Source: Chryseobacterium gleum (lineage in GTDB: Bacteria; Bacteroidota; Bacteroidia; Flavobacteriales_D; Crocinitomicaceae). Taken from it: a stretch of 15,798 nucleotides of DNA. The notes under the pieces are model-generated. The model saw only the letters and a list, made by a program, of their open reading frames with translations. It had not been told where the DNA came from and ran no database searches. A program made the translations under genes and the position numbers. The stretch lies in contig CAMCQW010000011.1 in assembly GCA_945877045.1 (NCBI GenBank), positions 1-15,798 on the forward strand. The letters run 5' to 3'. Within the stretch, counting starts at the first letter, position 1, and each line of letters opens with the position of its first letter. Positions 8,054 through 14,739 of the stretch are shown in pieces.

Positions 8054-9193
8054 ATGAAAGCTGTAATTAAGGAAGCGTACATTCACTATTTATGGAAAAA
8101 TAAATTACTGCTAGTTCATCCGCTGAAGTTAAAAAGTGGAGAAGAAATAGCCGTTTTAAACGTTGGTGTTCATAATGAAAACCAATCAGGTCCAGATTTC
8201 TTAATGGCGAGTATTAAAATAAATGAATTAGTCTGGTATGGCCATGTAGAAATCCATGTGGATTCATCTGATTGGTACCAGCACCAGCACCACAGAGACG
8301 TGAACTACAACAATGTTATTCTTCACCTTGTTTACAATGATAATAAACCCGTAAAGCAAAATGGTGTTTTATTACCTACCGTTGAAATTTGTCATTTAAT
8401 AAGCAATTCGCATTATCATTCTTACCTAAACTATTATAAAAATAAAGTAGCCATATTCTGCGCAAAGAAATTGAATCCTGACTATCTTTCTGACTATCGT
8501 ATACAGCAAAATATAGCATTTCAAAACCGAATAAACCGGAAATCTTTACCTTCTAAGGATTATCCTACCCTTGAAATATTTAATCGCCTAGTCGCACGCG
8601 TCTTTGGAGGCAAAAGTAACGGGGATGTTTTTGAGGGCCTATTGGAGAAAGAAAGAAGGTATAACAAAGACGATGAAGCCCATTTTCAAAAAACGTCCGG
8701 GGTTATTAGCAAAACTTTTATTGAAGATTCATTTTACAATGAAAGATATGTAAGCAAAGGACATCGGCCACAAAGTAATGCGCAAAAGCGACTTAATGAA
8801 TGGCGTATATTTACAGAACTGTATAAAATCGAAGACGAAATTCATCTATGGAAAAATTCGATTCAAATCGAAGAATCGATTACGCGATTAAGAAACAAAC
8901 TAAAGAGCACACTCTCTTCTTTTATGATTGAAAATTTAATCCTTAATGCCTTGCTTCCTTTTCTATATAGGTATTCAATTAGCAATTCACAGAAAATAGA
9001 AATAAACACCATTATAAGAGCCTATAGCAAATTAACTGCTGAGAACAATACAATCACACGGAAATGGAATAAGATTGGGATTAACTTAAAAAACGCTTAC
9101 GAAAGCCAGGCTAGTTTAGAAATTTATCAGCAATTTTGCTTACTGAAAAAATGTGCCAGCTGTGAAGTCGGTAAAAATATTATGAAAAAATGA
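8054..9193 (+). CDS. DUF2851 family protein
   Basis: Protein of unknown function, 379 residues, cytosolic (no signal peptide or membrane segment). I use the ATG at 8054 (MKAVIKEAYIHYLW). A TTG two codons upstream is less likely. The N-terminal third carries the family core: SGPDF with Asp48, then YGHVEIHVDSSDW with Glu66 and His68, then a His-rich stretch and NNVILHLVY. The spacing and strand pattern resemble a PD-(D/E)xK nuclease core with His in place of the usual Lys. Four cysteines are notable: C136, and C362-x4-C367-x2-C370 at the C-terminus. Together these recall Fe-S nucleases such as Cas4 or AddB, but that is a hypothesis. Its stop overlaps the pspC-like start (ATGA at 9190-9193), so the two are probably co-translated. 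Confidence 0.85.
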   Translation: MKAVIKEAYIHYLWKNKLLLVHPLKLKSGEEIAVLNVGVHNENQSGPDFLMASIKINELVWYGHVEIHVDSSDWYQHQHHRDVNYNNVILHLVYNDNKPVKQNGVLLPTVEICHLISNSHYHSYLNYYKNKVAIFCAKKLNPDYLSDYRIQQNIAFQNRINRKSLPSKDYPTLEIFNRLVARVFGGKSNGDVFEGLLEKERRYNKDDEAHFQKTSGVISKTFIEDSFYNERYVSKGHRPQSNAQKRLNEWRIFTELYKIEDEIHLWKNSIQIEESITRLRNKLKSTLSSFMIENLILNALLPFLYRYSISNSQKIEINTIIRAYSKLTAENNTITRKWNKIGINLKNAYESQASLEIYQQFCLLKKCASCEVGKNIMKK

Positions 9194-9429
9194 AGCGCTT
9201 AATTCAAAAAATAACTTTTTTCTTTGAAATGCAGTCTTATGGTGTCTGTGGTTGGATTGCTCGAAAAATTGGAATTAGCACGTACAAAGTCCGCTTAGGC
9301 TTTATTTATTTTTCTTTTTTAACTTTCGGTTCATCCATCTTACTATATTTAGTATTGGCTTGGATACTAGATCATAAGCATTATTTTAAGTTCCAACGAA
9401 AAAGAAAAACATCAATTTGGGAAATATGA
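9190..9429 (+). CDS. PspC-domain small membrane protein
   Basis: Small membrane protein of 79 residues. The PspC signature GVCGWIARKIGISTYKVR runs from residue 18 to 35 and is followed by a hydrophobic segment at about 36-60, then a basic tail. In enterobacteria PspC takes part in the phage-shock response to membrane stress. In Bacteroidota, stand-alone PspC-domain proteins are common and usually of unknown role, and no pspA, pspB or pspF is visible here. It overlaps both neighbours by ATGA (9190-9193 and 9426-9429), the classic sign of translational coupling. With no gap for an independent ribosome site, its expression should follow the DUF2851 gene. Confidence 0.88.
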   Translation: MKRLIQKITFFFEMQSYGVCGWIARKIGISTYKVRLGFIYFSFLTFGSSILLYLVLAWILDHKHYFKFQRKRKTSIWEI

Positions 9430-10310
9430 TCATTCTAATAACTGGAAGTAATGGCTTATTGGGCCAAAAAATTGTGAGACAACTACTAAATTCAGGCGTA
9501 GAATTTATTGCAAGTTCAAAAGGCGAAAATAGAAATCCCGCTTGTCCTGCAAACCAATATCTTTCCCTTGACATTCTATCCCAAGAAGAAATCACAGCTG
9601 TTTTCCATAAAGTAAAACCCACCCACATAATCCATACAGCCGCATTAACCAATGTAGATTATTGTGAATTAAATTCTGAAATGTGTTATGCCTTAAATGT
9701 TAAAGCAACAGCACTCTTGTTCAACGAAGCGAATAAGATAAATGCTCATTTTCAATTACTTTCAACTGATTTTGTTTTCGATGGCGAAAATGGGCCTTAT
9801 ACGGAAACGGATGTGCCTAATCCATTAAGTCATTATGCCACTTCAAAATGGCAGGCAGAGCAATTGCTTAACGAATCAGCAAACAAAAATTGGTCAATTG
9901 TAAGAACAATCATTGTATACGGACAAGGCCATCAACTTTCACGGTCGAATTTAATAATATGGGCACGTGACGCTTTATTAGCAAAGCAAGAGATTTCTGT
10001 TGTTGACGACCAATTTCGGGCGCCCACATGGGCCGATGATTTGGCATGGGCCTGTATCCAACTTTGTCTATCAGGAAAAGTGGGGGTTTTTAATGCTTGC
10101 GGGCCAGAGACCCTTTCCATTTATGAAATAGTTTTACGAATCGCCCGCTTTTATGGCTGCGATCCAACCTTAATTAAAAAAACTAATAGCAGTACCTTAA
10201 ATCAAGCGGCAAAAAGACCACCTAAAACAGGATTAATTTTAACAAAATCGAAGACTGAAATCGGATATAATCCAAAATCATTGGAAGAAACACTTGCACT
10301 TTTAGATTAA
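9426..10310 (+). CDS. RmlD-like NAD(P)-dependent sugar/SDR reductase
   Basis: Extended short-chain dehydrogenase of the RmlD (dTDP-4-dehydrorhamnose reductase) type, 294 residues, cytosolic. The N-terminal dinucleotide motif is G7SNGLLG13. The STDFVFDG block includes S113 and T114, followed by PYTETD. The catalytic Tyr137 and Lys141 are in YATSK. I chose the ATG at 9426, which overlaps the TGA of the PspC gene and puts the Rossmann strand MIILITG at the N-terminus. A TTG at 9417 is in frame but less likely. No rmlA, rmlB or rmlC is adjacent, so a rhamnose role cannot be assumed. Many Bacteroidota carry stand-alone members annotated only as SDR family or sugar nucleotide reductase. Cofactor binding is well supported; the substrate is not. 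Confidence 0.87.
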   Translation: MIILITGSNGLLGQKIVRQLLNSGVEFIASSKGENRNPACPANQYLSLDILSQEEITAVFHKVKPTHIIHTAALTNVDYCELNSEMCYALNVKATALLFNEANKINAHFQLLSTDFVFDGENGPYTETDVPNPLSHYATSKWQAEQLLNESANKNWSIVRTIIVYGQGHQLSRSNLIIWARDALLAKQEISVVDDQFRAPTWADDLAWACIQLCLSGKVGVFNACGPETLSIYEIVLRIARFYGCDPTLIKKTNSSTLNQAAKRPPKTGLILTKSKTEIGYNPKSLEETLALLD

Positions 10311-10327
10311 TAATACAAAAAATATAA

Positions 10328-10335
10328 TATCTTTA
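10328..10335 (+). promoter_or_regulatory. Possible promoter -7 element for the permease gene
   Basis: TATCTTTA is one base from TAnnTTTG and lies in the 68-base gap between the reductase and the permease, 43 bases before the ATG at 10379. The nearest upstream TTG is 31 bases away, too far for a -33 element. The gap holds no hairpin terminator that I can see. Confidence 0.4.
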
Positions 10336-10378
10336 GGCACTTATAAAAAAGATGCAATAGTAAAAAAAATACACTTTT

Positions 10379-11848
10379 ATGAAAAAATTATTCAATAAAA
10401 AATCAATCCCACATTTATTACAAGAAGCGCAAGCTAATGAACATGGATTAAAAAAGACACTGGGAATGTGGTCGCTTATAGCCTTAGGCGTTGGTGCAAT
10501 AATAGGTGCTGGACTATTTGTTAATACTGGAAGAGCAGCCGCAGAAGCAGCTGGATCTGGGGTAACATTATCCTTTGCTGTTGCCGCTATTGGCTGTGCT
10601 TTTGCGGGATTATGCTATGCGGAATTCGCATCCACCATACCAATTGCGGGAAGCGCATACACCTATTCTTATGCAACTTTAGGTGAAATAGTAGCTTGGA
10701 TAATTGGCTGGTCTTTAGTCATGGAATATGCTTTGGGTGCCGCTACGGTTTCCATTGCTTGGAGTGAATACCTGAATAATCTCTTGGGCGGAGCCATTCC
10801 CTATGAATGGTGTCACTCGCCATTTGAACATAAGGTAATTGGTAAGGCAACTATAAATGGTATAATGAATTTACCTGCACTTTCGATTTTGGCGATACTT
10901 ACTTTATTATTGATTAAAGGCACACAGGAATCTGCTTTTATTAATGGTATTATGGTCTTTATTAAGGTGGCTATCGTTTTGATTTTTATTATTGTTGGGT
11001 GGAACTATATTAAGCCCGAAAACCATACGCCTTATTTAATTCCAGAAAGCACCATCGGACATGAAGGCATTTTTAAATGGGGTTGGGGCGGAGTTCTCGG
11101 CGGCGCAGCAATTGTCTTCTTCGCCTTTATTGGTTTTGATGCTGTATCTACAGCAGCACAAGAAGCAAAAAATCCCAAAAGAGATATGCCAATTGGCATC
11201 TTAGGTTCATTAATTATATGTACAATTCTTTATATTTTGTTTGCCCATGTATTGACCGGCATTGCAAATTGGAAAGAATTTGGTGCGGGCGGTGCAGGTG
11301 GAGAAGCATCCGTTACCTATGCTATTAAAAAAATGGCCGGCTATGAATGGTTAGGAACAAGTGTTAATATTGCCATATTAGCTGGGTTCTCCTCGGTGAT
11401 ATTAGTCATGTTAATGGGACAAACGCGTGTATTTTACTCCATGTCAAACGACGGATTACTCCCAAAACTGTTTTCTGTTTTACATCCAAAATTCAAAACG
11501 CCCTATAAATCTAACGTAGTATTATTAATAATGGTAGGGAGTTTTGCCGCATTTATACCGGGTAGTGTTGCAGGAAACCTCACCTCTTTTGGTACTTTAT
11601 TTGCCTTTGTGATTGTTTGTGCTGGCATCATCATGATGCGCAAAAACTTTCCAGATTTGGAAAGACCTTTTAAAACGCCATTAGTTCCTTTAGTTCCTAT
11701 TTTAGGAATACTAGTTTGTTTGGCTATGATTGTTGCATTAGACTTAACTACCTTAACAGTAGCAGGTATTTGGATGATTTCTGGACTCCTAATTTATTTT
11801 GGCTATAGTAAACATCATAGCAAATTAAGAAAAGAATCGGATAACTAA
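10379..11848 (+). CDS. APC-family amino acid permease
   Basis: Inner-membrane amino acid transporter of the APC superfamily, 489 residues, with about 12 hydrophobic segments. The first membrane helix contains GVGAIIGAG at residues 37-45, the broken-helix substrate site typical of the family. SYATLGEIVAWIIGWSL and FFAFIGFDAVSTAAQEAKNP are further family blocks, the latter being the conserved region before the intracellular loop. The last segments follow a PFKTPLVPLVPILG proline-rich stretch. This pattern fits the cationic amino acid transporter (CAT/YhdG-like) branch, but the substrate cannot be read from sequence. It has its own upstream gap and a weak inverted repeat after the stop (TAAGAAAA at 11826-11833, TTTTCTTA at 11854-11861), so it is probably transcribed alone. 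Confidence 0.92.
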   Translation: MKKLFNKKSIPHLLQEAQANEHGLKKTLGMWSLIALGVGAIIGAGLFVNTGRAAAEAAGSGVTLSFAVAAIGCAFAGLCYAEFASTIPIAGSAYTYSYATLGEIVAWIIGWSLVMEYALGAATVSIAWSEYLNNLLGGAIPYEWCHSPFEHKVIGKATINGIMNLPALSILAILTLLLIKGTQESAFINGIMVFIKVAIVLIFIIVGWNYIKPENHTPYLIPESTIGHEGIFKWGWGGVLGGAAIVFFAFIGFDAVSTAAQEAKNPKRDMPIGILGSLIICTILYILFAHVLTGIANWKEFGAGGAGGEASVTYAIKKMAGYEWLGTSVNIAILAGFSSVILVMLMGQTRVFYSMSNDGLLPKLFSVLHPKFKTPYKSNVVLLIMVGSFAAFIPGSVAGNLTSFGTLFAFVIVCAGIIMMRKNFPDLERPFKTPLVPLVPILGILVCLAMIVALDLTTLTVAGIWMISGLLIYFGYSKHHSKLRKESDN

Positions 11849-11894
11849 TTTTTTTTTCTTAGAATAATTCGTTGAATAGTCGTTTACTAATTCA

Positions 11895-12755
11895 ATGAAT
11901 ACTGATAATCCTTTCTATGTTTCTCCCAGAAATCGTAAAGGTGTTATCTTATTCTTTTTAATTTGTTTGACGTTAATTTTCCTGCCTAGAATTGTCCGGT
12001 CTTTTGATAAACCTTTAAAAATAAGTGTTTCTAAGTCTAAGATTGCGGATTTCGAAAAACGCAGGAAGGAATATTATCAAAAAAGATCGTACGCTAAAAG
12101 TAAAAGAAGATATAAAGTCCCTCCACTGCGATTTGATCCTAACAACTATGAAAAAATAGATTGGTTGAAACTTGGGCTTTCTGAAAAACAAGTAAATGTA
12201 GTTATGAAGTTTACACAAAAAGGCCTCTACTCCAATGACGATTTAAAGAAAATATTTGTGATTCCTGAACAATTATTCAAGCTAATTAAAGACTCTACCT
12301 TCTACCCGATTAAACCAAGCTATAAAAATAGTAATGAAGAAAAAAAAGTAGCTGTTCTCTATGAAATTAATCTAAACACGGCTAGTGAAAGTGATTTATT
12401 AGCCATAAAAGGATTGGGTGCTTATTACGCAAAGGCGATCTTAAAATACAAAGGTGAATTAGGTGGCTATGTGCGTAAAAGTCAACTCATGGAAATTTTT
12501 AAAATGAGCAGTGAGTCATTCGAAAAAATAATTCCACATATTCAGATTAATCCTTCAGAAATTCGACTATTGAATATTAATGACGCCACAGTGGAAGAAC
12601 TTAATGCGCACCCCTATCTTAATTGGAGCCAAGCCAACTCAATTATTAAAATGAGATTCCAAAAAAACGGGTTCCGATCATTAAACGAACTTAAACAATC
12701 ACATTTAATTAACGAAGAAACTTTCGAGAAACTACTTCCTTACTTATCTTTGTAA
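11895..12755 (+). CDS. Membrane-anchored ComEA-like HhH protein
   Basis: Membrane-anchored protein of 286 residues with three tandem helix-hairpin-helix modules. One transmembrane segment lies at about 17-33. It is followed by a very basic linker, with 14 Lys/Arg among residues 41-74. The HhH modules are at about 87-135, 158-217 and 225-285. The middle one is the clearest: NLNTASESDLLAIKGLG at 159-175, the pattern of ComEA, the periplasmic DNA receptor for natural transformation. The first module is diverged. HhH modules bind DNA without sequence specificity, so a role in DNA uptake is a reasonable inference. The basic linker makes topology ambiguous: positive residues flank both sides of the membrane segment. 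The next gene, apt, starts 1 base after the stop. Confidence 0.85.
   Translation: MNTDNPFYVSPRNRKGVILFFLICLTLIFLPRIVRSFDKPLKISVSKSKIADFEKRRKEYYQKRSYAKSKRRYKVPPLRFDPNNYEKIDWLKLGLSEKQVNVVMKFTQKGLYSNDDLKKIFVIPEQLFKLIKDSTFYPIKPSYKNSNEEKKVAVLYEINLNTASESDLLAIKGLGAYYAKAILKYKGELGGYVRKSQLMEIFKMSSESFEKIIPHIQINPSEIRLLNINDATVEELNAHPYLNWSQANSIIKMRFQKNGFRSLNELKQSHLINEETFEKLLPYLSL
12745..12752 (+). promoter_or_regulatory. Possible promoter -7 element for apt
   Basis: TATCTTTG is an exact TAnnTTTG match lying inside the last codons of the HhH gene and ending 4 bases before the apt ATG at 12757. If used, apt would be transcribed as a leaderless mRNA. It also encodes the final Leu-Ser-Leu of the upstream protein, so chance is possible. 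No -33 TTG is at the right distance. Confidence 0.4.
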
Positions 12756-12756
12756 C

Positions 12757-13287
12757 ATGAGTATTGAAAAAAAACTACGAGAATCAATCCGTGACGTCGA
12801 GAACTTTCCTAAGCCAGGCATACTTTTCAAAGACATTAGCCCCATCATGTTAAACCCAGTTTTGTCTGGCGAAGTACTTGACCATCTTGCTGCCTATTAT
12901 TCAGATAAAAATTTAGATGCAATCGCTGGCATTGAAAGCCGCGGATTTCTATTTGGTTATCCATTGGCAATTCGATTAGGCCTTCCTTTCATTTTAATAC
13001 GAAAAGCTGGGAAGTTACCCTACGATAAAATTTCATATGCCTACGAGCTGGAATATGGCTGTGCAGTAATAGAAATGCACAATGATTCTTTAAAAGTAGG
13101 CGATCGCGTACTCATCCACGACGATCTGTTGGCGACTGGAGGCTCTGCCGCAGCTGCAGCAGAACTAATTAAGAAATGTGGTGGGGAAGTTGCTGGTTTT
13201 AGTTTTCTTGTTTGCCTAAGTTTTTTAAATGGGCGTTATAAACTAGAAAATCACTCCAACTCAATCTCTAATTTAATTACCTATTAA
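12757..13287 (+). CDS. apt: Adenine phosphoribosyltransferase
   Basis: Purine salvage enzyme, 176 residues, cytosolic. It condenses adenine with PRPP to give AMP and pyrophosphate. The PRPP-binding motif VLIHDDLLATGGSAAA occupies residues 118-133. The other family blocks are GIESRGFLFG (58-67) and IRKAGKLP (81-88). The length and the N-terminus (IRDVENFPKPGILFKDISP) match standard bacterial APRT from end to end. No residue of the active-site motif is altered. It starts 1 base after the HhH gene stop, so it is either co-transcribed with it or driven by the promoter element at 12745-12752. The acyl-CoA dehydrogenase follows after 9 bases. Confidence 0.96.
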   Translation: MSIEKKLRESIRDVENFPKPGILFKDISPIMLNPVLSGEVLDHLAAYYSDKNLDAIAGIESRGFLFGYPLAIRLGLPFILIRKAGKLPYDKISYAYELEYGCAVIEMHNDSLKVGDRVLIHDDLLATGGSAAAAAELIKKCGGEVAGFSFLVCLSFLNGRYKLENHSNSISNLITY

Positions 13288-13296
13288 TCTGCTAGA

Positions 13297-14436
13297 ATGA
13301 ATTTTGAAAAGAACGAAAATCAAGAAATGATTGCACAAATGGTGCGTGACTTTTCCGAAAAAGAAATCCGTCCATTTATGAGAAAGTGGGATGACGATGA
13401 AATTTTCCCTGTTGATACACTAAAAAAACTAGGAGAACTTGGTTTACTCGGGATTTTTATTCCGGAAGAATACAGTGGTGCTGGATTTTCGTACAATGAA
13501 TATGCGACCGCGTTAATGGAAATTGGAAAAGTGTGTGGGGGTATTGGATTAAGTGTTGCTGCACACAATTCCCTTTGCACTGGCCACATTTATTATCATG
13601 GAACAAAGGAACAAAAAGAAAAATACTTGCCGAAATTAGCTACAGGAGAGCACATTGGCGCCTGGGGTTTAACAGAGGCAAATACAGGTTCCGATGCCAT
13701 GAGAATGGAAACAACAGCAGTAAAGGACGGAAAGGAATGGGTGATAAATGGAACGAAAAACTGGATAACACATGGATTATCAGGTGATATATCGGTTGTT
13801 TTAATTAGAACAGGAGAACTTTTAGATAGTAAAGGCATAACAGCATTTATTATTGAAAAAGGGACCCCGGGTTTTTCGGCTGTCAAAATAAAAGATAAGC
13901 TTGGCGTACGCGCAAGTGAAACAGCGGAATTAATATTTGACAATGTTCGATTACCCGAGGAAAATGTTATCGGAGAAGTTGGCGAAGGATTTAAACAAGC
14001 GATGCAAGTCTTGGATGGAGGAAGAATATCAATTGCTTCCTTAAGTTGTGGGATTGCTCGCGGTGCTTATGAAGCATCCGTGAAATATGCAAAAGAGCGT
14101 CAACAATTTGGTCAGCCTATCGCCCATTTTCAAGCGATCGCATTTAAATTAGCGGATATGCTTACGCAAATTGAAGCGGCAGAATTACTTACCTTTCAAG
14201 CAGCTTACTTAAAAGACAATAAAATGCCTTTAACCAAAGAAGGGGCCTTTGCAAAATACTTTGCTTCAGAAGTCGCGGTTAAGTGTGGAAATGAAGCCGT
14301 TCAGATTATGGGAGGCTATGGCTATACTAAAGAATACCCCGCTGAAAAATTTTTACGGGACGCAAAATTAATGACCATTGGCGAAGGAACATCAGAAATT
14401 CAAAAGATTGTAATTTCAAGAGAAATTTTAAAATAA
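13297..14436 (+). CDS. Acyl-CoA dehydrogenase
   Basis: FAD-dependent acyl-CoA dehydrogenase, 379 residues, cytosolic. It introduces the trans-2 double bond in the first step of fatty acid or branched-chain acyl-CoA oxidation and passes electrons to ETF. Signature blocks are GAWGLTEANTGSDAM at 121-135 and QIMGGYGY in the last quarter. The catalytic base is Glu363 in GEGTSEIQ, the position used by short- and medium-chain enzymes rather than by isovaleryl-CoA dehydrogenase. The length is typical of butyryl-CoA dehydrogenase-like members. Chain-length preference cannot be read reliably. It follows apt after 9 bases, with no terminator between them. The gap to rpsU carries a full promoter, so the operon ends here, although I see no strong terminator. 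Confidence 0.95.
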   Translation: MNFEKNENQEMIAQMVRDFSEKEIRPFMRKWDDDEIFPVDTLKKLGELGLLGIFIPEEYSGAGFSYNEYATALMEIGKVCGGIGLSVAAHNSLCTGHIYYHGTKEQKEKYLPKLATGEHIGAWGLTEANTGSDAMRMETTAVKDGKEWVINGTKNWITHGLSGDISVVLIRTGELLDSKGITAFIIEKGTPGFSAVKIKDKLGVRASETAELIFDNVRLPEENVIGEVGEGFKQAMQVLDGGRISIASLSCGIARGAYEASVKYAKERQQFGQPIAHFQAIAFKLADMLTQIEAAELLTFQAAYLKDNKMPLTKEGAFAKYFASEVAVKCGNEAVQIMGGYGYTKEYPAEKFLRDAKLMTIGEGTSEIQKIVISREILK

Positions 14437-14439
14437 TTC

Positions 14440-14469
14440 TTGCTTATTATTGAATTTGGTTTATCTTTG
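14440..14469 (+). promoter_or_regulatory. rpsU promoter (-33 TTG and -7 TATCTTTG)
   Basis: TTG at 14440-14442 and TATCTTTG at 14462-14469 are separated by 19 bases, within the 17-23 spacing of the Bacteroidota primary sigma factor consensus TTG-N-TAnnTTTG. This is the only promoter in the window where both elements are clear. It leaves a leader of about 25-30 bases before the rpsU ATG at 14503, as expected for a highly expressed ribosomal gene. Confidence 0.75.
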
Positions 14470-14502
14470 CCACCCAAAGTTTATTTTAATTAAAAGTTAG
14501 TT

Positions 14503-14694
14503 ATGTTAATTATTCCAATCAAAGAAGGCGAAAACATTGAGAGAGCGTTAAAGAAGTACAAGAAAAAGTACGAAAAAACGAACATGATGAAACAATTAAG
14601 AGCTCGTAAAGAATTCCAAAAGCCTTCTATTGCTCGTCGTCAAGAGGTAATTCGTGCGGCATATAAGCAAAGAATGCTATCAGAACAAATGTAA
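14503..14694 (+). CDS. rpsU: Ribosomal protein bS21
   Basis: Small-subunit ribosomal protein bS21, 63 residues, basic throughout. The N-terminus MLIIPIKEGENIERALKKYK and the later MKQLRARKEFQKPSIARRQ are diagnostic. Tyr54 is present. In the Flavobacterium johnsoniae ribosome, bS21 with bS18 and bS6 covers the anti-SD sequence, and Tyr54 of bS21 is, as I recall, a key contact. Many Flavobacteriia keep a strong SD before rpsU for autoregulation. Here the bases before the ATG (AAAAGTTAGTT) have no GGAGG-like core, so either that control is absent or an alternative anti-SD is used. The gene has its own promoter (14440-14469) and its own terminator (14716-14739). Confidence 0.96.
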   Translation: MLIIPIKEGENIERALKKYKKKYEKTNMMKQLRARKEFQKPSIARRQEVIRAAYKQRMLSEQM

Positions 14695-14715
14695 CCAAAT
14701 CATAGTATAGTCGTT

Positions 14716-14739
14716 GAAGGAGCGTAAGCTCCTTTTTTT
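14716..14739 (+). terminator. rpsU Rho-independent terminator
   Basis: A perfect 7-bp stem AAGGAGC (14717-14723) / GCTCCTT (14728-14734) with the loop GTAA is followed by T's through 14739. A G-T wobble (14716/14735) extends it. The T-tract is followed immediately by the xerC start codon at 14740. The left arm contains AAGGAG, the only SD-like core near a start codon in the window, but it is buried in the stem. Confidence 0.92.

Noticed and set aside
8275..8300. His-rich QHQHHRD stretch in DUF2851 as a dedicated metal-binding site
   Set aside because: It may contribute to a metal centre, but nothing shows that the histidines are conserved. It is only mentioned in the gene entry.
9426..10310. 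Call of rfbD/rmlD for the reductase
   Set aside because: The rest of the dTDP-rhamnose pathway is not nearby, and many stand-alone SDRs share these motifs, so the symbol would over-claim.
11826..11861. Inverted repeat TAAGAAAA/TTTTCTTA after the permease gene as a terminator
   Set aside because: The arms are almost all A-T, are 20 bases apart, and one lies inside the coding region. It is too weak to call.
13596..13943. 115-codon leftward frame inside the acyl-CoA dehydrogenase gene
   Set aside because: It is opposite a highly conserved stretch of the enzyme, and its composition is explained by the complementary codons.
14717..14722. AAGGAG as a Shine-Dalgarno sequence for xerC
   Set aside because: It forms the left arm of a perfect terminator stem and is 17 bases from the ATG. 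Bacteroidota ribosomes also do not normally use SDs.
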